Of a stretch of 64,000 bases of DNA, positions 11,849 through 24,000 are shown piece by piece. Source of the DNA: Cucumis sativus. Its lineage: Eukaryota > Streptophyta > Magnoliopsida > Cucurbitales > Cucurbitaceae. The notes under the pieces are model-generated. The model was not told the DNA's origin and ran no database searches. It saw only the letters and a program-made list of their open reading frames with translations. How positions within the stretch are numbered: the first letter of the stretch is position 1; every line of letters begins with the position of its first letter. The stretch spans positions 17,246,607 through 17,310,606 of the forward strand of contig NC_026656.2 in the NCBI RefSeq assembly GCF_000004075.3. Direction: 5' to 3'. The position numbers were made by a program, and so were the translations under genes.

Positions 11849-12559
11849 TCATCCATGGAGGCGACGATGAACAGTACGGGAGGTAAACGGCTCCAATGGC
11901 GGTTTCATTTCACTGTTTGAAACCAAAGTGTTGGTCCTCATTTGCATACTCATCAACACATTTTGCCATGTATTAACCCTAGATGTCGCTTTTCCGTGCA
12001 ATCCAACGTTCACAGCCTCCAAATCATCGCTCCTCACCTTCAAAACCTCCCACGGCTCCGCACCTTCCAGCATCCAAATCAAACACGAACAATATCCTTT
12101 CGCGATCTCTGAATCACTGTCCGCTTTGAATCTCATCCGGCCGAACTCGTCAACGTTCACATCCAACCACACCTGCGCCGCGCATCCCTTCACTCGATTC
12201 TCCGGTAGTCGAATGGCTTCGTCCGAAGAGTCCAGAATGGCCGCGTAATGCAACAGTCGTTTAACCCGATCAATCGGCTCTAGGAGAGACTCGAATTCCA
12301 AAACAAGCCGACGAAGTTTATCGGCCACTGATTCAGACGTATAAACCGGAAGTGCAATGGAATGGAGATCGCAGTTAGGGCGTGGACTACATAATTTGTT
12401 AGAGGAAGTGAGATTAAGATGATGAGATATGGAGGCCGCAAGTGTGCGGTTGAGCAGACGAGGAAAGCGAAACTGTTGAAAATGGAGGTTGGAGGAAGCT
12501 GAAAACTGAGGGAAGAAGCCAAGTGGAGAAGAAGCAGTCACAGGGATTATTGAAGACAT
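11849..12559 (-). CDS. SUFE2: Plastid SufE-like cysteine desulfurase activator (SUFE2 type)
   Basis: SufE proteins accept persulfide sulfur from the cysteine desulfurase NFS2/SufS and stimulate it during plastid Fe-S cluster assembly. The gene is intronless, 236 residues. Residues 1 to about 65 are rich in Ser, Leu, Arg and Phe with few acids, as in a chloroplast transit peptide. The SufE domain runs from about residue 75 to 210: KLRRLVLEFESLLEP, RVKRLLHYA, then RVKGCAAQVWL with the persulfide-carrying Cys at 126. No BolA domain (SUFE1) and no NadA domain (SUFE3) follows, so it fits the SUFE2 class. The usual GC-x-SQVW motif is GCAAQVW here. A TATA box lies about 180 bp upstream. Confidence 0.85.
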   Translation of the reverse strand: MSSIIPVTASSPLGFFPQFSASSNLHFQQFRFPRLLNRTLAASISHHLNLTSSNKLCSPRPNCDLHSIALPVYTSESVADKLRRLVLEFESLLEPIDRVKRLLHYAAILDSSDEAIRLPENRVKGCAAQVWLDVNVDEFGRMRFKADSDSEIAKGYCSCLIWMLEGAEPWEVLKVRSDDLEAVNVGLHGKATSRVNTWQNVLMSMQMRTNTLVSNSEMKPPLEPFTSRTVHRRLHG

Positions 12560-13829
12560 GTTTGGATGGGAAGAAAGGAAGAAGGAGGAAGAAAGTGAGA
12601 AAGTATAGAAAGTTTAGAACGTAGAAAGGGAGGCATGTTTGAGGAAGGAAGAATAAGAGGGTGGGAATCGGCCCTCGGTGTGTGCTGGTATCCTTACCGG
12701 GTCCATCACTCCCATAAGACAATTCAGGTACTCTTTCTTATTTATAAAGGAAACCGAGGAGGTTTGGGAGAAGAGGAAGCGAGGTTGATGATGGATGGGC
12801 CCTCCACTAGATATCCAAAGGGATCCTGTGGCCCACGAAAGGGCATCGATTTGAAAGCCCAAAAAGGTGGGGGGGGGGGGGCATTACATTTCTCTCTTAT
12901 AATAAATATTATTATCAAATAACGCAACTTGCACTTATAAATAATCCAAATGAATAGTTTTCATAGGTCATCACTTACGAGGGAGTGAAAGTGTTATTAC
13001 TTATATGAATCAAAGTTGAGTAAGAAAACATTGAAAATGATCTTCTTACAACTTACATTATCCAATTGTTAGTTCTAAAACTAAAATAGAGCTACAAAAC
13101 TTGAATTTTACTTCACCAAAAATACCACTCAAAACTTGGGTGGCCCCGGCGGCTGCTTTCTTTGTAATTAACAACCAACTATATTGTTTCAAATTCAAAT
13201 GTCTATATATTGTACTTGTCTTGTCCACTACATTTACTCTTTCTCTTTCCATTCAATGGGGACTATTTTATCATATCATTTTAAATACAAACATTCTTTT
13301 ACCAACTAGCAAGATGCCAAAAGGATTGGATTAAAAATGTCACAAGCTATGAATAACAAAAATATTTAGAAAGGTAATAAGTTATAATTTAAAAAATGGG
13401 GTGAGATAGACGAAAGATTTAATTGTAAATTTAAAATATTGGAGTTTGATGAGATGGACATAACAAAGTTTAATTGATAAAAACTTATTTTCCAATAATA
13501 TCTTATCAATTGAAAAACTAATTAGAAACCAAAGTTTTGTTGGCCCCATGGGAAGACCCTCTGAAAAGCATTTCACCATGTTATGGAGAGGCATGCAGAC
13601 AAAGAGAAAGCAGCCACCCCACCATTGAAAGTTTTACATAGGGAGAAGAGAAGTTGGATTGATGTTAAAAAGTCTTTAGTACAGATTTATGAGAGCCCCA
13701 GGAATTTGCTTCAATGAAGACTTTGACTGATACATCGCACTATGTATTTTCCCGCCATACATATCGAGACTCGATAAGAAAATGTAAGCAAATTCCAGAG
13801 GGATTAACTGCTTTGATGACGCGGTTGGA
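12560..13829. other. SUFE2 promoter and intergenic spacer
   Basis: The first about 200 bp hold the SUFE2-like leader and its TATA box. A 12-G homopolymer lies near 12869-12880. The rest is AT-rich without a supportable gene; the right end is likely the 3' UTR of the GH27 gene. Confidence 0.55.
12739..12746 (-). promoter_or_regulatory. TATA box of the SUFE2-like gene
   Basis: On the minus strand the sequence reads TATAAATA, about 180 bp before the start codon, which would give a leader of about 150 nt. Position and motif are seen; use is inferred. Confidence 0.55.
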
Positions 13830-16800
13830 CTAGTTACAATTGATGATAAATAGTGCAGAACCATGGCTTTCAACTGGTGCAGCTATTAAATCTGAGACTA
13901 GTCCAAAGTCTTTTCCAGACCATTCCTCTCTGCATTTACAAGAATTCGAACCCAATTTCTTGCCTGGGAGTGCCTGGGCAAGGTCTGAAATCTTCACAGA
14001 TATAACAGTCTTCGCATTGTTTAGATTGAAGAAAGCAACATATACCTCACCTAAATTAGATCAAAATGTTATTCAGTAATATGTTAACAGAAGAATGCTT
14101 CATTTCATCTATGAGAAAATCCATCTAGAATCTCAGAGATACACTAACCTCCCCTTCCTGCTGCGACCCAAGAGCGAGCTCCTGTTGGAATAGATTTGGC
14201 TGCAGGAACAATTTTTATAAATGATCATGATGCTCAAAAACTTAACTCTCATCTTAATAATGCAATTCAATCTCGGATTCATTACCTTTATTATACTTCA
14301 CAATTGCACAATGCCCTGAATAATGGTTTGCCAACGTCCCATTAGCGTATAAATCCCACTTCTGTTATTATCAGAGTGAGCATTCCAGGAAGAAAATAAG
14401 AGGATCAGAAAGATGAAAGTAGTAAGAAAAAGAATATGCATATACAGATCTGAAGTCCACTATTTTCTTCATCCTCTCCAAAACAAAGATATAATATTTA
14501 GCAGGATGGTTAACCTGGTAATTCCGAATACTTAGCTATGCACACTGATTCTGATTATAAATTGGAAAACGACATTAAACAAACAAGAGCCAAAGATGAA
14601 CCTGATTCTCATGCCCTTTACAGGGGAAAAATGAGCCCCTCATGATCGCTTCAGAACTATGCTTTCTTTTGGGAGTGGCATCCAGGCAAACATCCACCGA
14701 GCTAGTTGGAAATGATAGAAGTTCCACTTGATCACGGCGAGTAGCTGCCTCTTTATCTCTGCAACAGAACATAATATTTTGAGACACTGCTCAAAATCAA
14801 AATTTTACACAGCCAAATAAATGCAAAGTATCAAAAAATTACATTGCAACTCGGGATCCTCGTTTATATAGACAAAAAGGTGTTTGAGATTCATGTTCAG
14901 GATTTTCCTTCCAACATATTTTTTCGAGACCTTCATTGAGACTTTCAGTAATCCAACCAGTCGTGTCTGAATATGCACATTTGGTGAGACCCAATATACG
15001 CGAAGCTGATGTCTCCAAACCTCTGGAATGCCATTTCACAATTCGCTTTCTAAAGTTTGTTGAAGCAATTTTAAGAAACTGTAAAGGCAACAAAAACAAA
15101 AGGTAAAAATGTTGATATCAAGAAATTTTTTCTCCTAACTTCTAAATTTTAAAAAATGGAAAAAAGCTCAACTTGCCTCCATATTATTTGAGCTAAAGGC
15201 GTTGATCTCTAATAGGGTTGGATTGGTGATGATACTAAAGGTGGTATTGTCTATATTCCTCAAATCTCCTCCAAACATAATTGGAGACTTGGATATAGAC
15301 CATAAAGTCATCTGGAAAAAAAAAAAGAAGGAAAAGCAACACTTCTATGTCAGATGAGAGTTCCTGAGATAATTTCTCTCTTTAAAATACAAAAAAAAAG
15401 AGAGGTACCTGAGTTCTTTGTTCATTTATGTTGAGGTTGGTTGTCCTATGCGGCCCATTATTTGAACCTAAACATTTTATTTCACATTATTAATAACATT
15501 TACACATGCTTAATTTGAAATATTATTTCGACAAAGTGCCCAAAAAATTATTTGCCCAATCCCATTAATCTGTATTCAGTCTCCTCATACAGACCATTTA
15601 TTGGAATATAATTTAATGATTAGTTCATATCTAACTAGGCATCACATATATATTACTTGAAGAAAAATGATTCATAAAAGACAGTTGCATGTAATTCTTT
15701 TATCGAATCTAGTAAGGATGCTTTCCAAATAACAAGGAACAATAATTTGTTACCAAACTCCTTAAGATTGTTACTCAACCTGATTGTACAATCATTTTTC
15801 ATTTGTTCAGTCTTATTGCAATCTTACCCCTCAGCTCCCAGAGAGGAATATGAAAAAAAAAATTATAAAATTGTATAACCTGGATCGGTAAGCCACCCCA
15901 GTGGAAGCATATCTAAATCAGGCCATGATTTGCCCAGCAAGCCTGCGGTACCTATCATATTAGCTGTAGCAAAATCCCTGAAGAAGAGATGAAACAGATT
16001 GTGTAAGTAGAGTACAAGTAGAGATGATATCAATGTCAAATGATATGAATTTGAATCTCTTGAATTGAAACATAACAACTTCATTTACCTGGTGACGTCG
16101 AAGTGAGAAACGATGTCGTTCCAAGAATCCCAATCATCACCTGTTATTCTATACATATTAGCCAGCCCACTCACAGCCTTGGCCATGGCTGGCGTTGCAC
16201 TTGTTCCAGGGGACAGAGAATATACTATTGTGCTGTTAAGTTGTTTAAGAACCTGTGCATACTCAAGGAACTAGCATTTAGCAAAGGAGTAACAGTTGTG
16301 TATGTGCGTGTGTGTGAGAGAGAGAGAGAGAAACATACATCAGAGACAAAGGTTATTTCATCTAAATCCAAATCATCGCCAAAGACACAATCATGTTTCA
16401 CTGCCAGAAAAATAAGGTTATAAAGAATGATAATTTCAGGTTAGTACACAGGTTCCAGGAAATAGTGGGAGCAAAAATAAATTAACATCATTTCACAGGC
16501 AAATTAAAGATTTATTATCTATATATTGCTATAGTCAGTATCTATATTTCTAAGTATGAGGTACATTTTCTTTGGAGTTATGGTGTTTTTGAAATCTATG
16601 ATCATGATTAACACACTACTAGACTTCTTATCAATAAATAGTGCGTTTTTCCACAGAAAACTACAAGAGATGGCTAGATTTATTCCTATCAAACTACTGA
16701 TTGAAAAAAAGCATTTACATCAGATTTTTCGGGGCATCTTAAGTGTTCTAAGGATAATCGGTTAAAATGTTAAAGTTGAAGATTAAGAAGAAATTCTTTA

Positions 16801-18130
16801 CAAATTGATAACAGTCTATCTAATACTTTTACAGTAGGAAGCAACCTTACTTTTTGTTAATGACAGTAAAACTTACCAAAATCAACACCCCAATCAGCAT
16901 ATTGTTGATAAAGGGACCTTAAGAAGGCTTTTCCAGCTCCCGATTTAACGTTTACACTCATGAAACCATTATGCATCCATCCACAAGCCCTCGACTTGAT
17001 CCCTATATCACTTGCAAGCCACTTTTTCCCGGATTCTACATAGGCATCTCCCTAAGAAGCAATTGAGAAAATTTAAGCATAAACTCCCTATCTTTCATCC
17101 AAGAGAGGAAAAAAAGGATTTACAATTAACACTTCTCCTGTGTTATAGTGCCGATTATTTATCAATGCTCACAGTATACAGAATAAGGGAACTTGCCCAA
17201 GTTACCTTTGAAATATCCAATATAGGAGTATTGGCATTTACTGCCTGTGTACTTATTCCTCTCATAACATGAATTCCAAATTTCAAACCCATATCATGAA
17301 CTTTCTTAGCTACTTCAGAGAATCCCTTGCCACCTTGAGAGGAAGGCCACCGAACTGGGTCTGGGGCCATCCTCCCCCAGTCATCAATCACATCAAATCC
17401 AAGAGAGTCAGTGTATGCCCCAGGAACCAATTTTCTATACCAGAGGTAATCCACAATCACGTACTGCATCAAGTAAAAGAAACAAGTCTTACATTTTACT
17501 GCATTAGATTACAATAAAGCTAAAGGAATTCAAACATTAGATTATAAAAATGGGCAATGTTACAAACAAAATTTGTCAGCCATTTACCAAATTCCTACCT
17601 CGTATCCCTTAGATTTAAGTTGATTGGCAACAATCTCAGCATTTTTTAGGAATTCTTCTTCGGAAATAATCCAGGAAAATGAGTCATAGGAGTTCCAACC
17701 TCTCGGTGGGAGGGCAGCGCGCTCTGGTCCGGTTTGTGAGGAGACCCTGAACCAGATTAGAGTTCGTATACACCAAATGATTAGCAAGCCAGTGGCTTTA
17801 TTGAAACCATAGCCTTAGATTATCTGGACTCCCAAACTAAGCATATTCCTAAATTTGCAACAGGAATAAAGAGGAAGAAATAGAATCCATTAACAATGGA
17901 ATGCAAAACTTGAAAACAAATGAAGTGGGTTTTGGTTCAATCAATAAGAATCCAAGTTTATAAATGAAGTAGAATTTTTTAAACCAAATATGGAAACCCA
18001 GTTCTTAAAATATCCCAGAATTAACAACCATAGAAGAAAATTAAACTAAAAGTGAGAAAGAGGAGAGAATCACAGACCAATTAAAGAGAAGTCCGAAAGA
18101 GAAGAAGAGGGAAAAGCAGATGTTTTTCAT
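13830..18130 (-). CDS. APSE: GH27 beta-L-arabinopyranosidase/alpha-galactosidase (APSE-like)
   Basis: Family GH27 'melibiase' enzyme, predicted secreted; the Arabidopsis relative (APSE type) trims L-arabinopyranose and galactose from arabinogalactan glycans. Fourteen minus-strand exons close in frame to 630 residues: 18130-18078, 17746-17599, 17463-17206, 17051-16877, 16400-16339, 16252-16089, 15977-15880, 15467-15409, 15311-15177, 15078-14843, 14758-14602, 14361-14286, 14199-14149, 14050-13830. A signal peptide (MKNICFSLFFSFGLLFNW) precedes PPRGWNSYDSF. The nucleophile is expected at Asp215 in FVKHDC, and the acid/base within GDDWDSW (residues 270-276). YVIVDYLWY replaces the DDCW of classical alpha-galactosidases. 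Exon 1 to 2 splits a Trp codon. Intron 9 needs a GC donor. Confidence 0.9.
16304..16332 (-). repeat. (GT)n/(GA)n microsatellite in the GH27 gene
   Basis: A short GT run passes into a GA run in the intron just 5' of GH27 exon 6 and next to exon 5 (on the coding strand it is a TC/AC tract). It resembles the pyrimidine tract of an intron. Confidence 0.7.
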
Positions 18131-21005
18131 GATGTGTGTTGTCAACGGCAGTGGCGGTTCTCAACGATCAAATTCAGAGTAAGACAAGACCATAAAACAG
18201 GATTCTGCTATGTGTTTGATGTGTTTTGATACCTTCAACTTCAACACTGAAAATCCACAATTAGAAAAACGAATTAAGAAAAGGATAAAAACCCGTTTGG
18301 ATAGTAGAATTCAACTGCATAGGACGGCAGTATATTGACTCACATCCTTGGTGGGGGCGGGGAATGTGACCCTTTAGGTGGATCAACCACTGTTCATTAA
18401 TGAAATCAGAGATTAATCTCTTTTATAATTCTAAGGCAAGACGTGTGTGTGAATGGCAATTTATAATAAAAGGCTAATTATTTAACACACAGACCAAAGA
18501 TATGATATCTTATTCTTCTTCTTCCTTTGCTTTTTGGCTAAACTAAGTAAGTTGAGTTCATGCAGAGAAAACCAACAAAAATTAATTACAAAGTAAGGAA
18601 GCTTTGTTATCTAAAAAGGAAAAAATAAAAAGATCTGATTTACATCAAAACAAGAGTATGCCTGTTATAGATTAAATGAAAATACAAGGAGTGGGATTGG
18701 AATATATATATATATACACATACTTTTTTTAAGCAAACACAGAAAAAGTAAAAGGAAAATGGTTTAGTTTATATGAACACAGGGCAAACAATTTGGGAAA
18801 CTTGAAGTGAAAAATTCTGTAGACTGTGGGAGTATACAAAATTTATGCCTAAAATGGTACATTCGTGAATTTTATCGTCTTCTAAGCTATTAAAATATAT
18901 TTACTGGGACGAATCTTATTAATTTGATATGGGTGTCAAACAAAAATTTGTGTATGGTGAAAACTTGGGTAGAGCAATCTCTACATCCACCATCAAACAA
19001 GGCAATAAATTGTAAATAGAAAAATAGTTCAACCATGAAAGGACTAAATACTCCTTATGCATATACAATTCAAAAAAATTATTTAAATAGGCTTTTAATT
19101 ACAAAATTGTTGTTTATTAATAACTTTTTTACCGTACAAACTTAATATACTTTTACATGTTTGTTTAGTGTATAACTGTGAGTCAGGTTATGACAAACTC
19201 TTAAAATAAAATTTTAAATACTATTGATATACAAAAATATAAAAAAGAATAGAAAGATGAGTAATGATTAGAAAATAATTAATGTAATAGTTTAGTGGTA
19301 ATTGAGGTATAATCAGAGATGAGTTAATTAAAGTTGGCAGTCCAATTTAGGAGACAACACAGTGAAATTTGGATACATATGGAAAGTGTTTAAACAGATG
19401 ACAACACAGCGGTATTAGGAGGTTTGGTTGAAAGCTTTTAAATTTATGAACAACAATAATCTTTGAGAAAATAATTATAATGAGAAAACAGGGGTTATTT
19501 TAAAAGAAAAATAGAAAAAAACTGATATTTCCAAAACTATTTTGATAAAATTGTGGTTTTTTTTTTTTTTTTTTTTTGCATGATTAGAATACGTCTATTC
19601 AAGTTATTTTTCTTTAATTAGAAAAAATGGTTTGGCAGAATGAGAAGGAAAAGAATGGTTAATAGGATTTACCAGGAGATGAGAGAAATGAGATGGAAGT
19701 GAAGAAGAGAGCTGGTGGGTGCAGGTTTAAATAGTAGAAATTTAGGCCAAAGGGGGCGGCCAAGGGGAAATGAGATTCAAGTAGGACTGAAGATGACTCT
19801 ATATATACTTGACTCACTACACACCAGCTTACCCATTTTGTAACAACACTATATAATATACATATGAAGACAAGAATCTTGCATGGTGTTTAAGTTGAAA
19901 CAACAGAGTCCCCAGTGTGGACATTGGTTTTCAAATTCAAAATTGACTACCCTTTTGCATGCTTATGTCATATCCACCACCTCTTTCTTCCATTATATTT
20001 TCATTTTTTCTTCTAATTAAGTGGACCAAGGAAAGAAGGAAACCAAAATTCCATGCCATGCCGAGGATGCAGCATCTCTCTACTCCAACCACTACCCAAG
20101 TTTGACCACTTTCTTCTGGGATGATTCACACCTGTTATCCCAAACGTCTGCTTTCTTTCTTCAAGTGTTTTCTATGAGAGGTATCTCCTCGTGGCTTCTA
20201 TTTTAGTCCAAAAAGCGATAACTCTATTTTGATTGTCCACAATTTTATCTACCTATATTAAACTTTCCTGCTGTAGTCAAAGTAAAAATTGCGAAATTAA
20301 CCATGGCATAGGAATGAATATCTTCTTCTTCTTCATTATGTCCCACTAGTTCCATTAAGGCTGATATAGTGGAGTTGCTTTATTATGTTTTGTTTCCCAC
20401 TAGCTCAACACAAGTGCAATGTAGGCTGCTGCTTTATACAAATTACCCTCACCACCCACAAATCTTGCCCGTCCTTTTCTCCCCTTCTTTTCCATGAAAA
20501 CATAATATCACATGAACCAAGTTCAGTAGTATTACCCTCTCGCTTCGCGTCTGTGCTTTATTTTCAATATTTTGAGCCTTTAGTTTCATCCTAATCATGG
20601 ATAGATCACCTATGTTCGAATCCATTAAGCACTTAAAATTGCTCCATGAGAACTTACTTTCGCTTTCACTTCGACATTCGTGGATTTGTCCAATATGGTA
20701 TGTAAATTGTTTTTGATTAGTCCAATTTGAATAATAAAAATATTTTCTTTTTTTTTTGAAAAAAAAGAGCTTTTTTCGTTCCTCCAGAGTCCAAAATAAG
20801 ATTGAAAGGATTATTTTTAATGAAAGTTAAAAGGAATTATATTTTAAAAGAAAGGTTAATCAATAAGTGTTCACTCTCAAACATATTGAAGCTTTAAATC
20901 TCCGCAATGAAGCGACTTGAAGTATAGTTTTAAAGATTCCATTTGTTTGCAAAATTTGGAATCAGTCTTAGTTGCTTTGCTGCTGGAGGATTCTTCGGAT
21001 GATCA
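18131..21005. other. Spacer between divergent GH27 and coilin genes
   Basis: No coding gene is supportable. On the minus strand near 19664-19740 a TATTTAAA box, a CT-rich stretch and a good donor (CTG/GTAAAT) could be a non-coding first exon of the GH27 gene with a long leader intron; that is inference. A T-run of about 20 lies at 19558-19577 and a short TA run near 18706-18717. The right end carries the coilin leader. Confidence 0.45.
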
Positions 21006-24000
21006 ATGAATTCGGGGACTGTGAGAATACGTTTGCTTTTCGAACAGGGGCAGCTACTGAGCAAGTCTCACAGGAAAAATGGACTCAAACGGAGTTGGAT
21101 TCTTCTCAAATCTCATCTCCCTACCATTTCCGACTTCTCTTCCTATCTTCTTGATTACTTCTTCCTTCGTACTGCTTGCCCACATGGCCTCATTCTTTCT
21201 GTAAGTTCGTCTCTCAACTTGTCTGGCTGTCCAATGTGGGGGTCTCATTTTTACATGCACTTTATGTTAGAGAGGAGAGGGAGGACTTTGGAATTCATCA
21301 AACAATCTTGGGTCTTTCAGATAGATTAACTTCCCTTCTCCTGAATGCACTTCACTGTGAATGTCATGTATGCATGCTTAACTTGTCTTTTCCCTCTCAC
21401 AGATGGATGGCTTTGTTCTACCTCCTTTTGAACCTACTTCTATTTTGAAGGATAAAGATATTGTTAGGTCAGTTTGTGGGCCGCATTTCCTCTTTCAATA
21501 CTTCCTCTCTATAAGACCAGGTGTCCCAGTTTGCCGCATTGTTCTTCTAACAGGGTTAAGAAGAATGTGGACAATGTGACTGCGGCTGACAAGATGGAAG
21601 AGCTTGTGAACAAGTGCACTGACTACAAAAATGAAGCAGATGCAGTTGATGAACCTTATGAACTTCTGCGTCAGTTGGAAGACACTTTGGATGCGGGAAG
21701 CGTCAAGAAAACACTTTCCAGCAAGAGGAAGGCACTGAAAACACTTCACAGTTCAAAGTACGTAGCACCAATATCTGTCATTGCAGATGCTTAAGAATCG
21801 CATAGCGTTAATTTTTATGAGCAGACAACATTTCAATGTTCAAACACCATGTTCTTGAAGGGACTTGAAACCTAATGGTCCCTTGGTGCTTATATGTTGC
21901 TTTTGTTTATGGCAGTTGCTTCAATGTGAATGGTACCAGTTTATAAAATGCCATTTATGGTTCCAGTAGGATTCGGAAGTGATTTTAAATTTCTATATTA
22001 TTCGATACCTTTGTAAACAAGATTCTGAAGTTGGTAAAAGAAGAACCAGGATGTAAGTGTCACGTACTTGTTAGTTCTTGCTGTTTAAGGGTTAGTTATC
22101 GTAACTATATACTTAAGTTTGAATAAGTTGCGTTGAAAACGTGGTTCTGACTCACTGGTAACATCACACCTCGACCATGCGAGGTTTGTGAACTAATACA
22201 AGTCAGAATGATGTTGAATTTTATTTTATTCCCAATCCATGGTTTTCAGGTGACACCATCTCTTTCTAGTCTCCATATCAGGTATATATATGGTCGGTAT
22301 CCACATACTAGTTTTAGGACAATTTTCATTTTGTTTGACGAAGTTTCATTTCATATTGCATGGTTGTACCTTGTAAGAATTGTCATGCGTATTCATGTTT
22401 CTTATTATTCTGTCCAACTTGTAGGATGAAGAAAAAAAGAGTTGTTCCAACTTCCAAATATTTGAAGTTTCGTACAGAGCATAATGGTAGATTCCAGCAC
22501 AAAGTTCTTTCTGAAAAGAGTCTGGTCGAGAAGCACAAATCATCCAGCGGTCATACCGATACAAGTATCTCCAACGAGCAAAAGGCTAGTGAAGTTTATT
22601 TGGCCAGCGTAGTTCAATTAATAGAAGGGTCTTTGTTTTATTAATTTTTGGAGATGAAGTATGGAAAGATCGATCCTTGTCTCAACCCCAACTATATGAA
22701 TCTCTGACAATGTCCTCATTCCCATAATCAATCTTTATTTAAACTTTTAGAGATTTAGTTTGTAGAAATTGATTTCCTATGATATTACTTAATAAGATCA
22801 CATGAAATTAGTCTTTTAAACTATTATGGAAACCAGGAATTGATTCGATTTTCTTCAGTTTATAGGATGTTAACTCTCTAAGTCATTTAGCCTTGTGTAG
22901 AAAAGTAATTAACTCATTGTAATTTTTCATCTTTTTCAGCTTCAAAAGTTTTCTTCTCCGGACAAGGATAAAAGGAAAATGATGAGGAAACAGGTCAAAA
23001 CTAAGAAGAAAAAGGTACTCGGTGCTCTTGGTGCCTCCTCCTGAGATGGTTTATCTTTCTTATATACTAGTGGAGTTGACATCCTGTTTCAACGTCAACT
23101 CTACTTTCTATTGGATGTGACCTATATCTTTAACCACCTACATGGGTAAAATTGATTAACTATTGTATCTTTTAGGTACTGGGTTGTTAGATTGGAAAAA
23201 CATATGGCATACACTTTTAGCCATCTAAAAATGAGACTGCGTCAATTCCATCCTTGAGTTATTATTATTCCTTGATCATTCTGCAGGTACAGCAACAAAG
23301 AGTTGAAAAGAGTAACCGTAAGTTACCTGATGAGAATTACATTGAGGACTCTGAACAGCTAGCTGGCAGTAGTGATGATAAAGAAATTGTACCGGTGGTA
23401 ATTAGACCCGGCCATGTTCGTTTTCTGCCTCTTGGTCAAGGTCTGTCTGTGTTTCTTATTATTTGAAAATGCATGTTATTACTTTATGCTGCTTGGTCCA
23501 AGTACTAACAAGTTTATTTAAATTTGAGTTCCAGCAGAGGCAAACCAGATTGTCCATCCAGGTCAAGCTTCAATGGTATTATCCCTGTGCTTAGATCTCT
23601 TTTCTGTTGTGTGTGGTCCTTGCAAGTGAAACCAAGTTCTTCGACAATGGAATTGACTGTTTCAGGACATCATACGGTTGAATGGGATGGCAGTTAAGAA
23701 TGTAAGAAACAGGGGTCAAAGGAAGTCCTCATCTTGGACGAGTAATTGCAAGAACTGTGAAGGACAAAGTTCTAAGCCGCAAGCTAAAAAAGGTTTATCA
23801 ACTATGAACCCCCCGATTGACTTCGATAAGCTCAAACCTTGTGCTAGCTTGCCCGAGGTTTGTTTTGATAATTTTTACATGCTTATGAATATTGCATGTC
23901 CTCTCCTACTCTGGAATTAGCTTCTGTCGCTAACATATGTTTATATTGGCTCTTGTTTGGAATTGGATTCATCTCTTCCATGAACTTGTATATTGCAGAG

